A DNA stretch of 15,694 nt from Cephalothrix spiralis (Eukaryota > Nemertea > Palaeonemertea > Archinemertea > Cephalotrichidae): the NCBI GenBank assembly GCA_032353305.1, contig JAUCNG010425575.1:1-15694 (forward strand), given 5' to 3'. Within the stretch, counting starts at the first letter, position 1. Every line of letters starts with the position of its first letter. The notes beneath the pieces are model-generated. The model saw nothing but the letters and a program-made list of their open reading frames with translations, did no database searches and was not told the origin of the DNA. Positions 8,235-15,476 of the stretch are shown piece by piece. The position numbers and the translations under genes are program-made.

Positions 8235-8508
8235 ATAGCCTATAATTGTACAGACTTACAATATGGCTGCAATGCGAAAATCAAGTTTGTTCCCATTTTT
8301 GATGCTTTTTTAGAATGTTCCACTTTTATTACCCATGATGCAACGCGACAACCTCGTTTTCGGTAGTTTTGGCTCCAAATTACCGAAAACGAGGTTTATG
8401 TTAATAATCGCGTTGCATTATGGTTAATAAAATGGAAACATTCTAAAATGGTAACAAAAATGGAAACAAACTTTTCGCAATGCATCCATGTTGTACTGTA
8501 AATAGCCT
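8235..8508. mobile_element. long foldback MITE with possible 7-bp target duplication
   Basis: Two arms of about 115 bases (roughly 8247-8365 and 8381-8501) form an imperfect inverted repeat. They share ACAG ends, the blocks TGCAATGCGAAAA, TTAGAATGTT and ATGCAACGCG, and a perfect 16-base inner stem (8350-8365 with 8381-8396, AACCTCGTTTTCGGTA). The centre, TTTGG-CT-CCAAA, extends pairing almost to the axis. ATAGCCT occurs just outside both ends (8235-8241 and 8502-8508) and may be a target-site duplication, although a few unpaired bases separate it from the left arm. There is no coding capacity. Confidence 0.75.
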
Positions 8509-8900
8509 TTGCATCCGAATCTGAGGTCACAAGTGTTCACAACTAGTATGCCATTTCCCATGAAGTTTCGAGTAAATGAAATTGAAAATTCTTACTAGTA
8601 GGACTGTTAATATTGCAGGTGAATTCTACGGCACATGGCCCTGGGGACAGGCTGGTTACTAGCTTTTGCATACAGAATTTTAATCTACGTATTGCAGGTT
8701 TAAGCTTATGTAAGTAAAAGTCAAACTCGTGTTTAAAAGTAAAGATAACAATAATAATGTATTATCAATGGTCGAGGCCGATTCGCTTTTCTCGTCTCCA
8801 GGATGGTTAAGCCTTTCTCTTCATTTATAGGGTGGCGATTGTAGCCAAAGAACACAAACAAGTGAGGAGGCCTATTACCTAGCTGTTAACAATTGAGCTG
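8509..8900. other. non-coding stretch
   Basis: No supportable gene. A short frame after TATTGCAG (8619-8666) is somewhat GC-rich but ends after a few codons. The rest is AT-rich with isolated splice-like motifs. Confidence 0.3.
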
Positions 8901-9003
8901 GTAACCTAAGGCACTAGCGTAATCAGTGCAATCTATATATTGATAAGCTATTGATAATGGCGGGGAATTGAAGAATAACACATGTGTGTTAGATGATAAG
9001 TCC
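8901..9003 (+). repeat. direct repeat, copy 1 of a 192-bp-spaced pair
   Basis: It shares GGCAC-AGCGTAATCAGTGC, AATCTATATA, TTGAT-ATGGC, GGGGAATTG, CACATGTGTG and GATGATAAGTCC with 9093-9210 in the same order. It lacks the long TA run and a short segment of copy 2. Confidence 0.7.
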
Positions 9004-9078
9004 AGGACTTTTCAAGGATTTCCAGGGGTGAAACTTTTTTCCGGGGTTTCAAGGATTTCCAGCACTAGGGGGACCCTG
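9004..9078 (-). mobile_element. hAT-like transposon terminus
   Basis: Read on the minus strand from 9078, the sequence begins CAGGGTCCCCCTAGTGCTGG and continues with AAATCCTTGAAA blocks repeated at a 37-base period (TTTCAAGGATTTCCAG at 9010-9025 and 9047-9062). Ends beginning CAGGG with TAGTGCTGGAAAT are characteristic of hAT-superfamily elements. No matching opposite end or transposase is found in the window, so this is a solo end or a fragment. It sits between the two copies of the flanking direct repeat. Confidence 0.45.
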
Positions 9079-9092
9079 TTACAATAGAATTT

Positions 9093-9210
9093 GTCACCCG
9101 AGGCACCAGCGTAATCAGTGCAATCTATATATATATATATATTGATTATGGCAGGGGAATTGGAGGAACCGTTTAGAAGCAAGAGCACATGTGTGACAGA
9201 TGATAAGTCC
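9093..9210 (+). repeat. direct repeat, copy 2
   Basis: Partner of 8901-9003. The TA run is longer here (about 9126-9142), and an extra segment (GGAACCGTTTAGAAGCAAGA) is present. This pattern is typical of a diverged tandem duplication whose microsatellite has expanded. Confidence 0.7.
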
Positions 9211-9221
9211 CTTGACCCTAG

Positions 9222-9413
9222 CACTGGTCAATAATGTTTCCGGAGGATAAAATTTATCAGTTCATCAAATCTAGTCCGTCTTTCATCCCAGCATCTGACC
9301 TGAAGATCGACCGATTGTCCAGACACAGTGATTTACCCTTCCTCCCACACTTTTGCATGTGGAAACTTATTTCGATTTGTGAACATTTAACGTGGCCTAT
9401 AATAATTAATTAA
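9222..9413 (+). CDS. candidate exon or 59-codon small frame, unrecognised
   Basis: After a pyrimidine-rich CCCTTGACCCTAG an open frame runs to a stop at 9411-9413, with an ATG at 9234. Over 9237-9358 GC rises well above the flanks, and many codons end in G or C. The peptide includes FPEDKIYQFIKSSPSFIPAS, then DLKIDRLSRHSDLPFLPHFC. A stronger acceptor, TTTCATCCCAG, ends at 9291. A GTGGAA donor candidate at 9359 would make an internal exon of 67 or 137 bases. After 9360 composition falls back to AT-rich and runs into an inverted repeat (ATAATAATTAAT at 9399-9410 against 9436-9447), so the last codons are probably not coding. Family unknown. Among the candidates this has the most protein-like composition. 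Confidence 0.25.
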   Translation, partial: HWSIMFPEDKIYQFIKSSPSFIPASDLKIDRLSRHSDLPFLPHFCMWKLISICEHLTWPIIIN

Positions 9414-9902
9414 CCCATACAAAATACGGATGTGTATTAATTATTATCATATTATATGGTTTACAAGCTATTCTCATGATTTGAGCTAGGTCCCTATATG
9501 CAAAGCATACAATCTCTATTAAAGGTTTCTCGTCCACATTTTTGTACAACCGTCCAAAAACTGTTTTTGGGGACATGGACCATATGAACCCTTATATATT
9601 TGAAAAGCTTGAACAAATCTATATCAGTTTTATTTATAAGACGTCGTAATCAAAATTGCGCACGCTATCGGCAAAAATGTAGGTTTTCTTGTACCAGTAG
9701 GCTAGGCCTACATCCTAAACCGCTAACAATATTTGATTTTTAATTTCATATTGTGTGACACTAGGTTATACTTAGTTGAAATGGCTTTCATTAAATTTTC
9801 AAATGCGCCCCTAGCAGCAAAATTCCGAATTTTCTAGTCACTTTTCACATCATGTTGGGACACACTCTATGGACTGTGTTTTGGAGGTTATTTCATTTGT
9901 TC
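9414..9902. other. AT-rich non-coding stretch
   Basis: It holds the right half of the ATAATAATTAAT inverted repeat (9436-9447), a perfect hairpin CCAAAAAC-T-GTTTTTGG (9554-9570), one TAGGCCTA (9703-9710), and a degenerate TTGGGACACACT motif (9855-9866) belonging to the dispersed repeat. No gene seen. Confidence 0.4.
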
Positions 9903-10805
9903 TTAACCCTATTCCTGAAGGGCTTTTTGAGCTCGAATCTGAAGGGGGGGGCTCATTCGGCCCCCTTAAGATCTCGGCTATTGGTGAATGTAGAAAGCTA
10001 AGTTTTTTTTACAAATATAGGGTAACATCCAAAGAACACTTTAACAAAAAAAAATTCAAAAAGCTGGTTCCGGGGCTTCAGGAGCCCATTTTTTGGTCCA
10101 AAATTGGGAAAAAAGTGAAAAAAATTCATTTTTTTCATATTAGCTTAATTTCAAGATTTTTAGGGTCTCAGAGTGTTTCTTTCTTTGCAAATGTCTTCAA
10201 TACTATCCGAACCGGAATATCGGTTGGCGACAACGCCGCAGCTTCTCGATAAAGGCCCCAAAAAAATAAATAAAAAAATAATTTTGGCGCAAAAATGGGT
10301 TCTGGGCCAAATGACGCTAGGGTTGGCGCCTTACCCCAAATATGATCTGATACGACTACAGTATCATAATGAGCACTCTAGAAAATAATTTTTGCCACCA
10401 AAAAGGGTTTTTTGGGCCCTCTGGCGGGCGGCAATTTTTTGGAAAAAGCACGTGTTCCGACAAAATTCCGAAATTCGTCAAAAATCAATATTTTGGAAAA
10501 ATCTTTTAGGTCTAAACAAATAGATATACGTTATAAAAATGCATTTTGACCATTAGGCTCCTTGCGTCCGCTATTTTTCCCCATTTTTACAATTTTTTGC
10601 CCAAAAATAAAAAATTCCCCAATTTTGGGGCCCTCCAGCGCCGGCCCTGGTGCCCCTACCCCATGAATTTTTTTTAAATATGTCGGCAATCTATTCCTCT
10701 TAAAACTCCTAAAAAATCAACACCCTGCGTTAAGCCGTTTTCACGATAATTTTGAATAACCTTAGGGGGGCCTAAAAGCCCCCCCCCCTTCAGGAATAGG
10801 GTTAA
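9903..10805. mobile_element. non-autonomous piggyBac-like element with TTAA duplications
   Basis: The sequence is bounded by TTAA on both sides (9903-9906 and 10802-10805). The outer 16 bases CCCTATTCCTGAAGGG (9907-9922) are perfectly repeated in inverse at 10786-10801. A second, G-run-rich inverted block follows: CTGAAGGGGGGG to GGCCCCCTTAAG on the left, and its counterpart just inside the right end. The left end contains an extra 24-odd bases, apparently a partial duplication. TTAA duplication with CCC-starting ends is the hallmark of the piggyBac superfamily. The 895-bp interior has a 127-codon frame overlapping the left end (9869-10252), but no transposase domain or DDD motif that I can see, so it would need a transposase from elsewhere. 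The interior includes a CCCCAATTTTGGGG hairpin-like motif near 10618. Confidence 0.85.
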
Positions 10806-11315
10806 ACAGCATTTTTCTGTAGAATGTGCTTTTTGTTTTTAACTGATTAACAAAAAATATGGACGTGTTCATAATATTTAGTCGTAGATATTATAATCAA
10901 ATAAATCACTGAATGTCGGACATCCCAAATCAAATAAGCATCTGATCTAAGTGGCTAAGGTCTGACAAAGCACATGGAATCGATGTCCCAACAAATAAAT
11001 AAATGACCTACAATAATTCCAGAGAGTTCCTGGTATAGATAAGTAAATAAAGACCCTGTAAAAGTACTAGGTACCATCAGTTCTACCGTAGTTCTGAAAG
11101 ACTTGAAGAAATCTAGTAATAAAACAGAATTTGATATCCGGGTGGGGATGGCACCGACTTCCTATCATGGATTCATGGTACATCTTTATTTCGGCCAATT
11201 TATGATAGAAATAATAATAACGATGACACATCGACAAATTTGTATTGCAATAACAGAAAACGTTGATAGGTTAGGCCTACTATTGTATTATGCTACAATA
11301 GATACATCGGGGTGT
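10806..11315. other. AT-rich non-coding stretch
   Basis: An 82-codon frame (from 11103) shows no recognisable domain and no composition change. One TAGGCCTA lies at 11272-11279. Nothing else is seen. Confidence 0.35.
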
Positions 11316-11344
11316 ATACAGTGTGTCCCAATATTATGGAAAAC
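11316..11344 (-). repeat. dispersed repeat, inverted copy of 4735-4763
   Basis: This is the reverse complement of the TTGGGACACACTG block of copy 1, with 28 of 29 bases identical. The flanks beyond it do not align well. Confidence 0.7.
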
Positions 11345-11577
11345 AGAATAAAAATAATTAAAAAGTCATAATTCATAAACATTTTTTCCCAAAGACAGGA
11401 CGTTTGTTTATAATGGGATTTACCGCCTATTTAGGAAATGGAAATTGTTGGTCCTTAGAGGAAATTTATGTACCCCAGTTGATTTATTTACCTCAGTTGT
11501 TGTTAAGACAGAGTTGCACCATATTTATTTAGTTTGAAAGAGAAGACCATGTTCTCTGTAGATCATTTGCAGCGAAA
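11345..11577. other. AT-rich non-coding stretch
   Basis: A short AT-rich spacer between two fragments of the same dispersed repeat family. No gene or hairpin was noted. Confidence 0.3.
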
Positions 11578-11635
11578 TTAAGTCACAATATGACGTCATA
11601 GTGCTGTTATTCAAAATACTGGAACCCATAGTCCC
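11578..11635 (+). repeat. dispersed CRE repeat, copy 2
   Basis: The first 22 bases match 4707-4728 with one difference and include TGACGTCA at 11591-11598. The following segment (GCTGTTATTCAAAATACTGG) is a diverged form of the copy 1 continuation. Confidence 0.6.
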
Positions 11636-11950
11636 AATAGAGTTCATTGGAAAGTCATTCATTTTCTCTTAAAATGGACCAAATATCACTTGCAATTTGA
11701 CTAAGGGATCTCAAACGTCAAACGGTACTTAAAAAGAGACTATTTTTTCGCAACTTGTAGACACGCTGTGTCCTTGCACTGAATATTGATATAAAAAAAG
11801 AAAGAAATTAGGTCATGAATTGATGTTCCCATCAATAATATATATATACAATCAAATTAATCAGGCGATATATACATTGTATAACTTTCATCTTTTATGT
11901 AAAATATCGCTTTTTCAAAGTATCTGTGTCATGGTTATTGATTACGATAC
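11636..11950. other. AT-rich non-coding stretch
   Basis: Only a short TA-rich tract near 11836-11850 stands out. No gene seen. Confidence 0.3.
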
Positions 11951-12018
11951 GGGGCAGTCTGGGGCAGTGACGTATTAAACAACTAATTTTGACAGCACAA
12001 CTAATTTTGACAGCACAA
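11951..12018 (+). repeat. short perfect tandem duplications
   Basis: GGGGCAGT is repeated at 11951 and 11961. An 18-base unit, CTAATTTTGACAGCACAA, is repeated exactly at 11983-12000 and 12001-12018, with a partial third unit after it. The perfect identity points to recent slippage or duplication. A TGACGTA motif lies between the two sets. Confidence 0.8.
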
Positions 12019-12146
12019 CATTTTGACATAATCAAATTAACCCTCTAGAACTTAAGATACACGTCAATTTTCAGATCAAAAACTTGGTATGTTTTTGTAT
12101 TCGATAAACCTAGCAACTTAGCGGTGTTACATTTTTATATTTTGGG

Positions 12147-12169
12147 TCAAGGTCAAGGTAACTTGACCT
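12147..12169 (+). promoter_or_regulatory. nuclear-receptor-type half-site cluster
   Basis: TCAAGGTCA (12147-12155) is a perfect extended half-site of the kind bound by ERR and SF-1 class monomeric receptors. It overlaps AGGTCAA (12150-12156), which faces TTGACCT (12163-12169) across six bases. A further GGGTCA precedes it. Occupancy is unknown and no linked gene is visible. Confidence 0.3.
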
Positions 12170-12252
12170 CAAAAATACATGTAGTATTGGAATCAGCAAA
12201 AATGTTGTCAAAATGATTTTAAAAAAAGTGTAATCGATAGAGAATCAAAAAT

Positions 12253-12290
12253 CAAATTTGTCAAATTTGTACAAATTTGTCAAATTTGTA
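12253..12290 (+). repeat. 19-bp perfect tandem duplication of CAAATTTGT pairs
   Basis: CAAATTTGT occurs at 12253, 12262, 12272 and 12281. The larger unit of 19 bases (12253-12271) is repeated exactly at 12272-12290. Each ACAAATTTGT is itself palindromic. Confidence 0.85.
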
Positions 12291-13052
12291 CCTTTTTTCT
12301 TTAGTCAAGACTGTTCCGCTGCTAGAGAAGCTTAAGTGATACACTCTTATTTTTCATAAAACGATGAGAAAAAGAAATACTAATAGACTATATTATTTTA
12401 TATCCGATCTTTACAGAGTAATCAATTATTTTATTTCAACGATTCAAGTCTATAACTTAAAAAAATTGCCTAATTATGAGTTATTAATTGTAACAATACC
12501 ATTTTGGTTTTAGCCACCAGTTTTGTATTTATGATAAGATTTATGCATAATATTCTAAAGGGCAAACGTAAAATGAGACAATTTCCTAATGTATATTCCC
12601 AAATGCAAAACAAAACATAATAAGTAATTACCAGGTAATTACTAATCTCATTTTGCATCGTAATATGATTGAATTACTCAAAATATATACTTCCTTGCCC
12701 CCATACTCGGACCTTTTCTTACAAAGAAAGGTTTCACGTCTGCAATTTACAGATGATATTGACAAAACATAATTAACTTGACCAACTTCAAAAAGTGCTG
12801 AAGTAATCCACCACCAGTGTTTTTGACACATTTCATTCAATGTATTGTTTTCCTTGCGAATTGCCAAAATATAAAAAACACTATCAACGGGTTCTCAATA
12901 TTAGGAGGGATTCATAAAATAAATGTAAATACGATAATAGTCTAGGCCTATCGAGTATTTTAATTCAAAAAATGTGATGCTCGGAAGTCATCGGGAAACG
13001 TCGGGGCATTATCGGATGTTAAACAAATTGAAGGTGTCCTTCCTCCATACTA
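12291..13052. other. AT-rich non-coding stretch with a 21-bp palindrome
   Basis: AGTAATTACC, one A, then GGTAATTACT forms a perfect hairpin at 12623-12643. One TAGGCCTA is at 12943-12950. A 79-codon minus frame (12628-12867) runs through the hairpin and has no recognised domain. It contains a GTAAG donor-like motif, but I cannot call it an exon. Confidence 0.35.
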
Positions 13053-13335
13053 CACTGCATCTCGGTGCGATTGAGAATTCGGTGGTCAAATTTTACGTGG
13101 TCAATTTCTACTTCCGGGTGGAAAATCAACCTTCGGACGAAAATGAGATGAATTATGATTATTTTTATTGTAAAACAATAGGGATAAGTTTAAAACTTAG
13201 AACGTCTCTTCCTTTTATCCAATGACGTCATCAGAATAACGAAAAATCTGACAAATGTTCGTTCCGGAAGTTGAATTTGATCCCGGAACTCGTAAATTTT
13301 CACCAACAAATTCATAATCGAACCGAGCTGCACTG
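13053..13335 (-). mobile_element. TA-flanked MITE, copy 2 (inverted, longer)
   Basis: It is bounded by TA at 13051-13052 and 13336-13337. The left end reads CACTGCATCTCGGTGCGATT, and the right end reads CAGTGCAGCTCGGTTCGATT inward. The terminal inverted repeat runs for about 48 bases at roughly 78 per cent, then resumes at ACTTCCGG. TGACGTCA lies at 13223-13230. The reverse complement around it, CTGATGACGTCATTGG, matches the centre of the 6582-6779 element, so the two copies lie in opposite orientation. This copy has about 85 more internal bases. A chance 83-codon frame overlaps it. Confidence 0.7.
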
Positions 13336-13589
13336 TATATGGTGAGTAAATCTTATTCATCAATAATCATTATTTCTTTTCAATTCCCAATAAAATAATC
13401 TTAACTTTGAACAAATCTGATGGCTGCTCAACATCTGTACAGTAACGTTTTTTATTAGTTAGCAAATGTTAATGTTATAAAAGCACAGTATTCGAAATCT
13501 TAGAGCATCTGCATATACCTGTTTGATTTACAACAACAATTTTAGAGAGCTACCTCATGGGTAGGCCTATACGACTTAAATGTCAAAGT
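13336..13589. other. AT-rich non-coding stretch
   Basis: It contains one TAGGCCTA (13562-13569). No gene seen. Confidence 0.3.
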
Positions 13590-13965
13590 CCAGAATGACG
13601 AAAGCTAGACTAAAAAAAATGTATATTTACCAAAATGTCAAAAGACAAAAATCTCAAAAACCTATCATGTCGAATGACAAAAATGACGAATGAACAAAAT
13701 GTCGAATGACCGAATGTCGAATCACTAGAAATCCAAATGTCATTTTCGAAATCTCGGTCATTCGATGGGATACGACATTTTGGTAAATCGACATTATGGG
13801 TTTTCGACATTTTGGTCGTTTGAAATTATGGTATTAAGATATTTTGGTCTTTACAGGTAGACATCATGGTATTTAGACGTTTTGGTCATTCGACATTACG
13901 AACTTTCGACATTTCGTATTCGCATTTTGGGCCTGGACATTCTGGTCGTTCGACATTCCGTACGT
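13590..13965. repeat. foldback minisatellite of GTCGAATGAC type
   Basis: Degenerate short units such as AATGTCGAATGAC dominate the left part (to about 13735). Their reverse complements, such as GTCATTCGACATT and GACATTTTGGTCGTT, dominate the right part. The whole reads as a large imperfect inverted repeat. Minus-strand frames through it translate into periodic SKTHNVD and SKVRNVE-like peptides, an artefact of the repeat. Confidence 0.7.
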
Positions 13966-14437
13966 GACTCATCTCATGTTTTGACAGATCTTGACAGTAC
14001 TTAATTTTTACAAATTGAAGAATTATTTCAAAATCTATTGTTTTAATATTAATTAGCGACTCTAGATATTGACGTTTTACGTATAATATGGCATGTTGCG
14101 AAGTTCTACATGCATGTACTTCAGTAATGGAATATTTGATAGTGGAATATTTGATAGATCTTCGCAATTTTCAGAAATATTTGGACTATTCTTTCGACTA
14201 CAGTCTACAGTTTTTTTTATTTTGAAAAAGTCGATAACACCTTCTCATAACATTTACACTACTTTCACTACATCATCTACAGACGGCACGAATGAGCTAC
14301 CACTATACTACACCTCACCTTTTCCGACGGCCAACCATCTGCATCAGCATAACAAAATCTACCGAAAAGTTCTGATTATTCCGCTGGCTACCCCTTTTGG
14401 CGGTGCGTTTCCTCTTCAAAGATTTTTCTGATAAAGA
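13966..14437. other. AT-rich stretch with a 15-bp tandem and a long chance frame
   Basis: TGGAATATTTGATAG is repeated exactly at 14128-14142 and 14143-14157. TACATGCATGTA (14107-14118) is a perfect palindrome. A plus frame (to 14431) becomes less AT-rich from about 14230, reading DGTNELPLYYTSPFPTANHL and more after a CTACAG acceptor-like site at 14280. No donor fits and I recognise no family. Confidence 0.3.
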
Positions 14438-14439
14438 CA

Positions 14440-14692
14440 TTTTAAAACTTCTCTAGAAAAATTCTCTAGAAAATAATATGTTTCCTCAATATCTCCAGAA
14501 AATGAAACAGTTTCCTAAATTTCTCCAGAAATTAAATATCTTCGTAAATTTCTCCAAAATTTCTCCAGAAATTATATATATTCGTATATTTCTCCAAAAT
14601 TTCTCCAGAAATGAAATATTTTTTCTTTAATTTCTCCAGAAAATGAATTATTTTCACCGAAATGAAATATTTTCAGCGAAATGAAATTTTAA
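14440..14692 (+). repeat. minisatellite of TTCTCCAGAA units
   Basis: The core TTCTCCAGAA recurs at 14521, 14561, 14601 and 14632, and as ATCTCCAGAA at 14491. Spacing is 30, 40, 40 and 31 bases, with a secondary TTTCTCCAAAAT in the 40-base units. Related TTCTCTAGAA copies start the array near 14448. Each core is an inverted TTC/GAA pair with four bases between. Later units decay into CGAAATGAAAT. Confidence 0.8.
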
Positions 14693-15386
14693 CAAACTTA
14701 TCTATCCACTTTTCATTAACTTAGAAGACTTAATAGATCCATAACGTCTTAGTCTAATTCTTCTTTTGAAATTCAAATGCCAGAGGAAATTTAGTCAGGT
14801 TTAGAATTTCACATGACTGATATATCCGAATCTTTAAGTCCAGAGTGATAATGTTCACGGACCCATGCAATAGATCGATGTCAACGAAGAATGTCAAAAT
14901 GGTTAACTGGAGTCTAAAGTTACCATGAAGTACCGTGTACATGTGTTTCAGATGAGATTGTCGCGAGTGCTGGGAGAACTGAGGATTTCAAGAAACAGAT
15001 CGCACTTCTACGGATTCGGTATTAATTAAAATGATTAAATTGGGCGATAAACTTAAGGTTTCTTCTTCGCTCAGAACGGCAATTTGTCATGACGTCATGA
15101 GGAAATTTAGAGATGATACAGTAATTGAGAAATTTCACCTAAGTAGGAGAATTAATCATGATTTATTCTAATTGTTCCAATCATCAAATAATAATTAAGA
15201 CACTTCTTCTGCTATAATGATATAGATCTACGCATAATGAGGGTAGCGTATAATACAAAGTACATGGAAATATAGTACATTCATGTGGTCACACAGTTTC
15301 CATTGAAAAAGTCGTGACGTAAGTCCACCATTTCCGGCAGCGTATTAATATAGACCACAACTATTGTACAACGATAGATGATAAAA
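14693..15386. other. AT-rich stretch with exon-like patch and a CRE palindrome
   Basis: Between GTGTTTCAG (acceptor-like, ending 14951) and GTATTA (donor-like, 15019), the 67 bases 14952-15018 are less AT-rich and open in one frame (EIVASAGRTEDFKKQIALLR). TCATGACGTCATGA (15087-15100) is a 14-bp perfect palindrome around TGACGTCA. No complete gene is seen. Confidence 0.3.
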
Positions 15387-15476
15387 ATGGCGACCTCTTG
15401 CAAATTGTCTGTGTTTTTGCTCACTGTTTTATTGGATAGAACAACCACAATTTTTGAAGAGCGTACCATCTACTGA
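15387..15476 (+). CDS. possible short secreted peptide start or first exon
   Basis: An ATG in good eukaryotic context (A at -3, G at +4) opens a 29-codon frame. It begins MATSCKLSVFLLTVLL, then DRTTTIFEE: a short polar N-terminus and a hydrophobic core resembling a signal peptide. It then closes at 15474-15476. GTACCA just after GAGC (near 15461) could be a donor, making this a first coding exon. A CRE-like TGACGTAA lies about 70 bases upstream. Frames this short arise often by chance, so the call rests only on the signal-peptide pattern and start context. Confidence 0.15.
   Translation: MATSCKLSVFLLTVLLDRTTTIFEERTIY

Noticed and set aside
8619-8668. Short GC-richer open stretch after TATTGCAG
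   Set aside because: It ends in a stop after about 15 codons, with no donor and no polyadenylation signal nearby.
9012-9224. 70-codon minus frame
   Set aside because: It is made of the hAT-like terminus and a TA run read as Ile-Tyr repeats.
9869-10252. 127-codon plus frame, the longest in the window
   Set aside because: It crosses the left end of the piggyBac-like element. Its translation follows the terminal repeat and Lys/Phe-rich AT runs, and no transposase motif is present.
12628-12867. 79-codon minus frame with Trp- and Cys-containing peptide
   Set aside because: Composition is the same as the flanks, it overlaps a perfect 21-bp palindrome, and there is no convincing acceptor.
12974-13225. 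83-codon plus frame
   Set aside because: Most of it lies inside the TA-flanked MITE and it has no recognisable domain.
13610-14167. Two minus frames with periodic peptides
   Set aside because: They are translations of the foldback minisatellite.
14093-14431. 112-codon plus frame
   Set aside because: It runs through a perfect 15-base tandem duplication and poly-T. The less AT-rich second half has an acceptor-like site but no donor, and no family is recognised.
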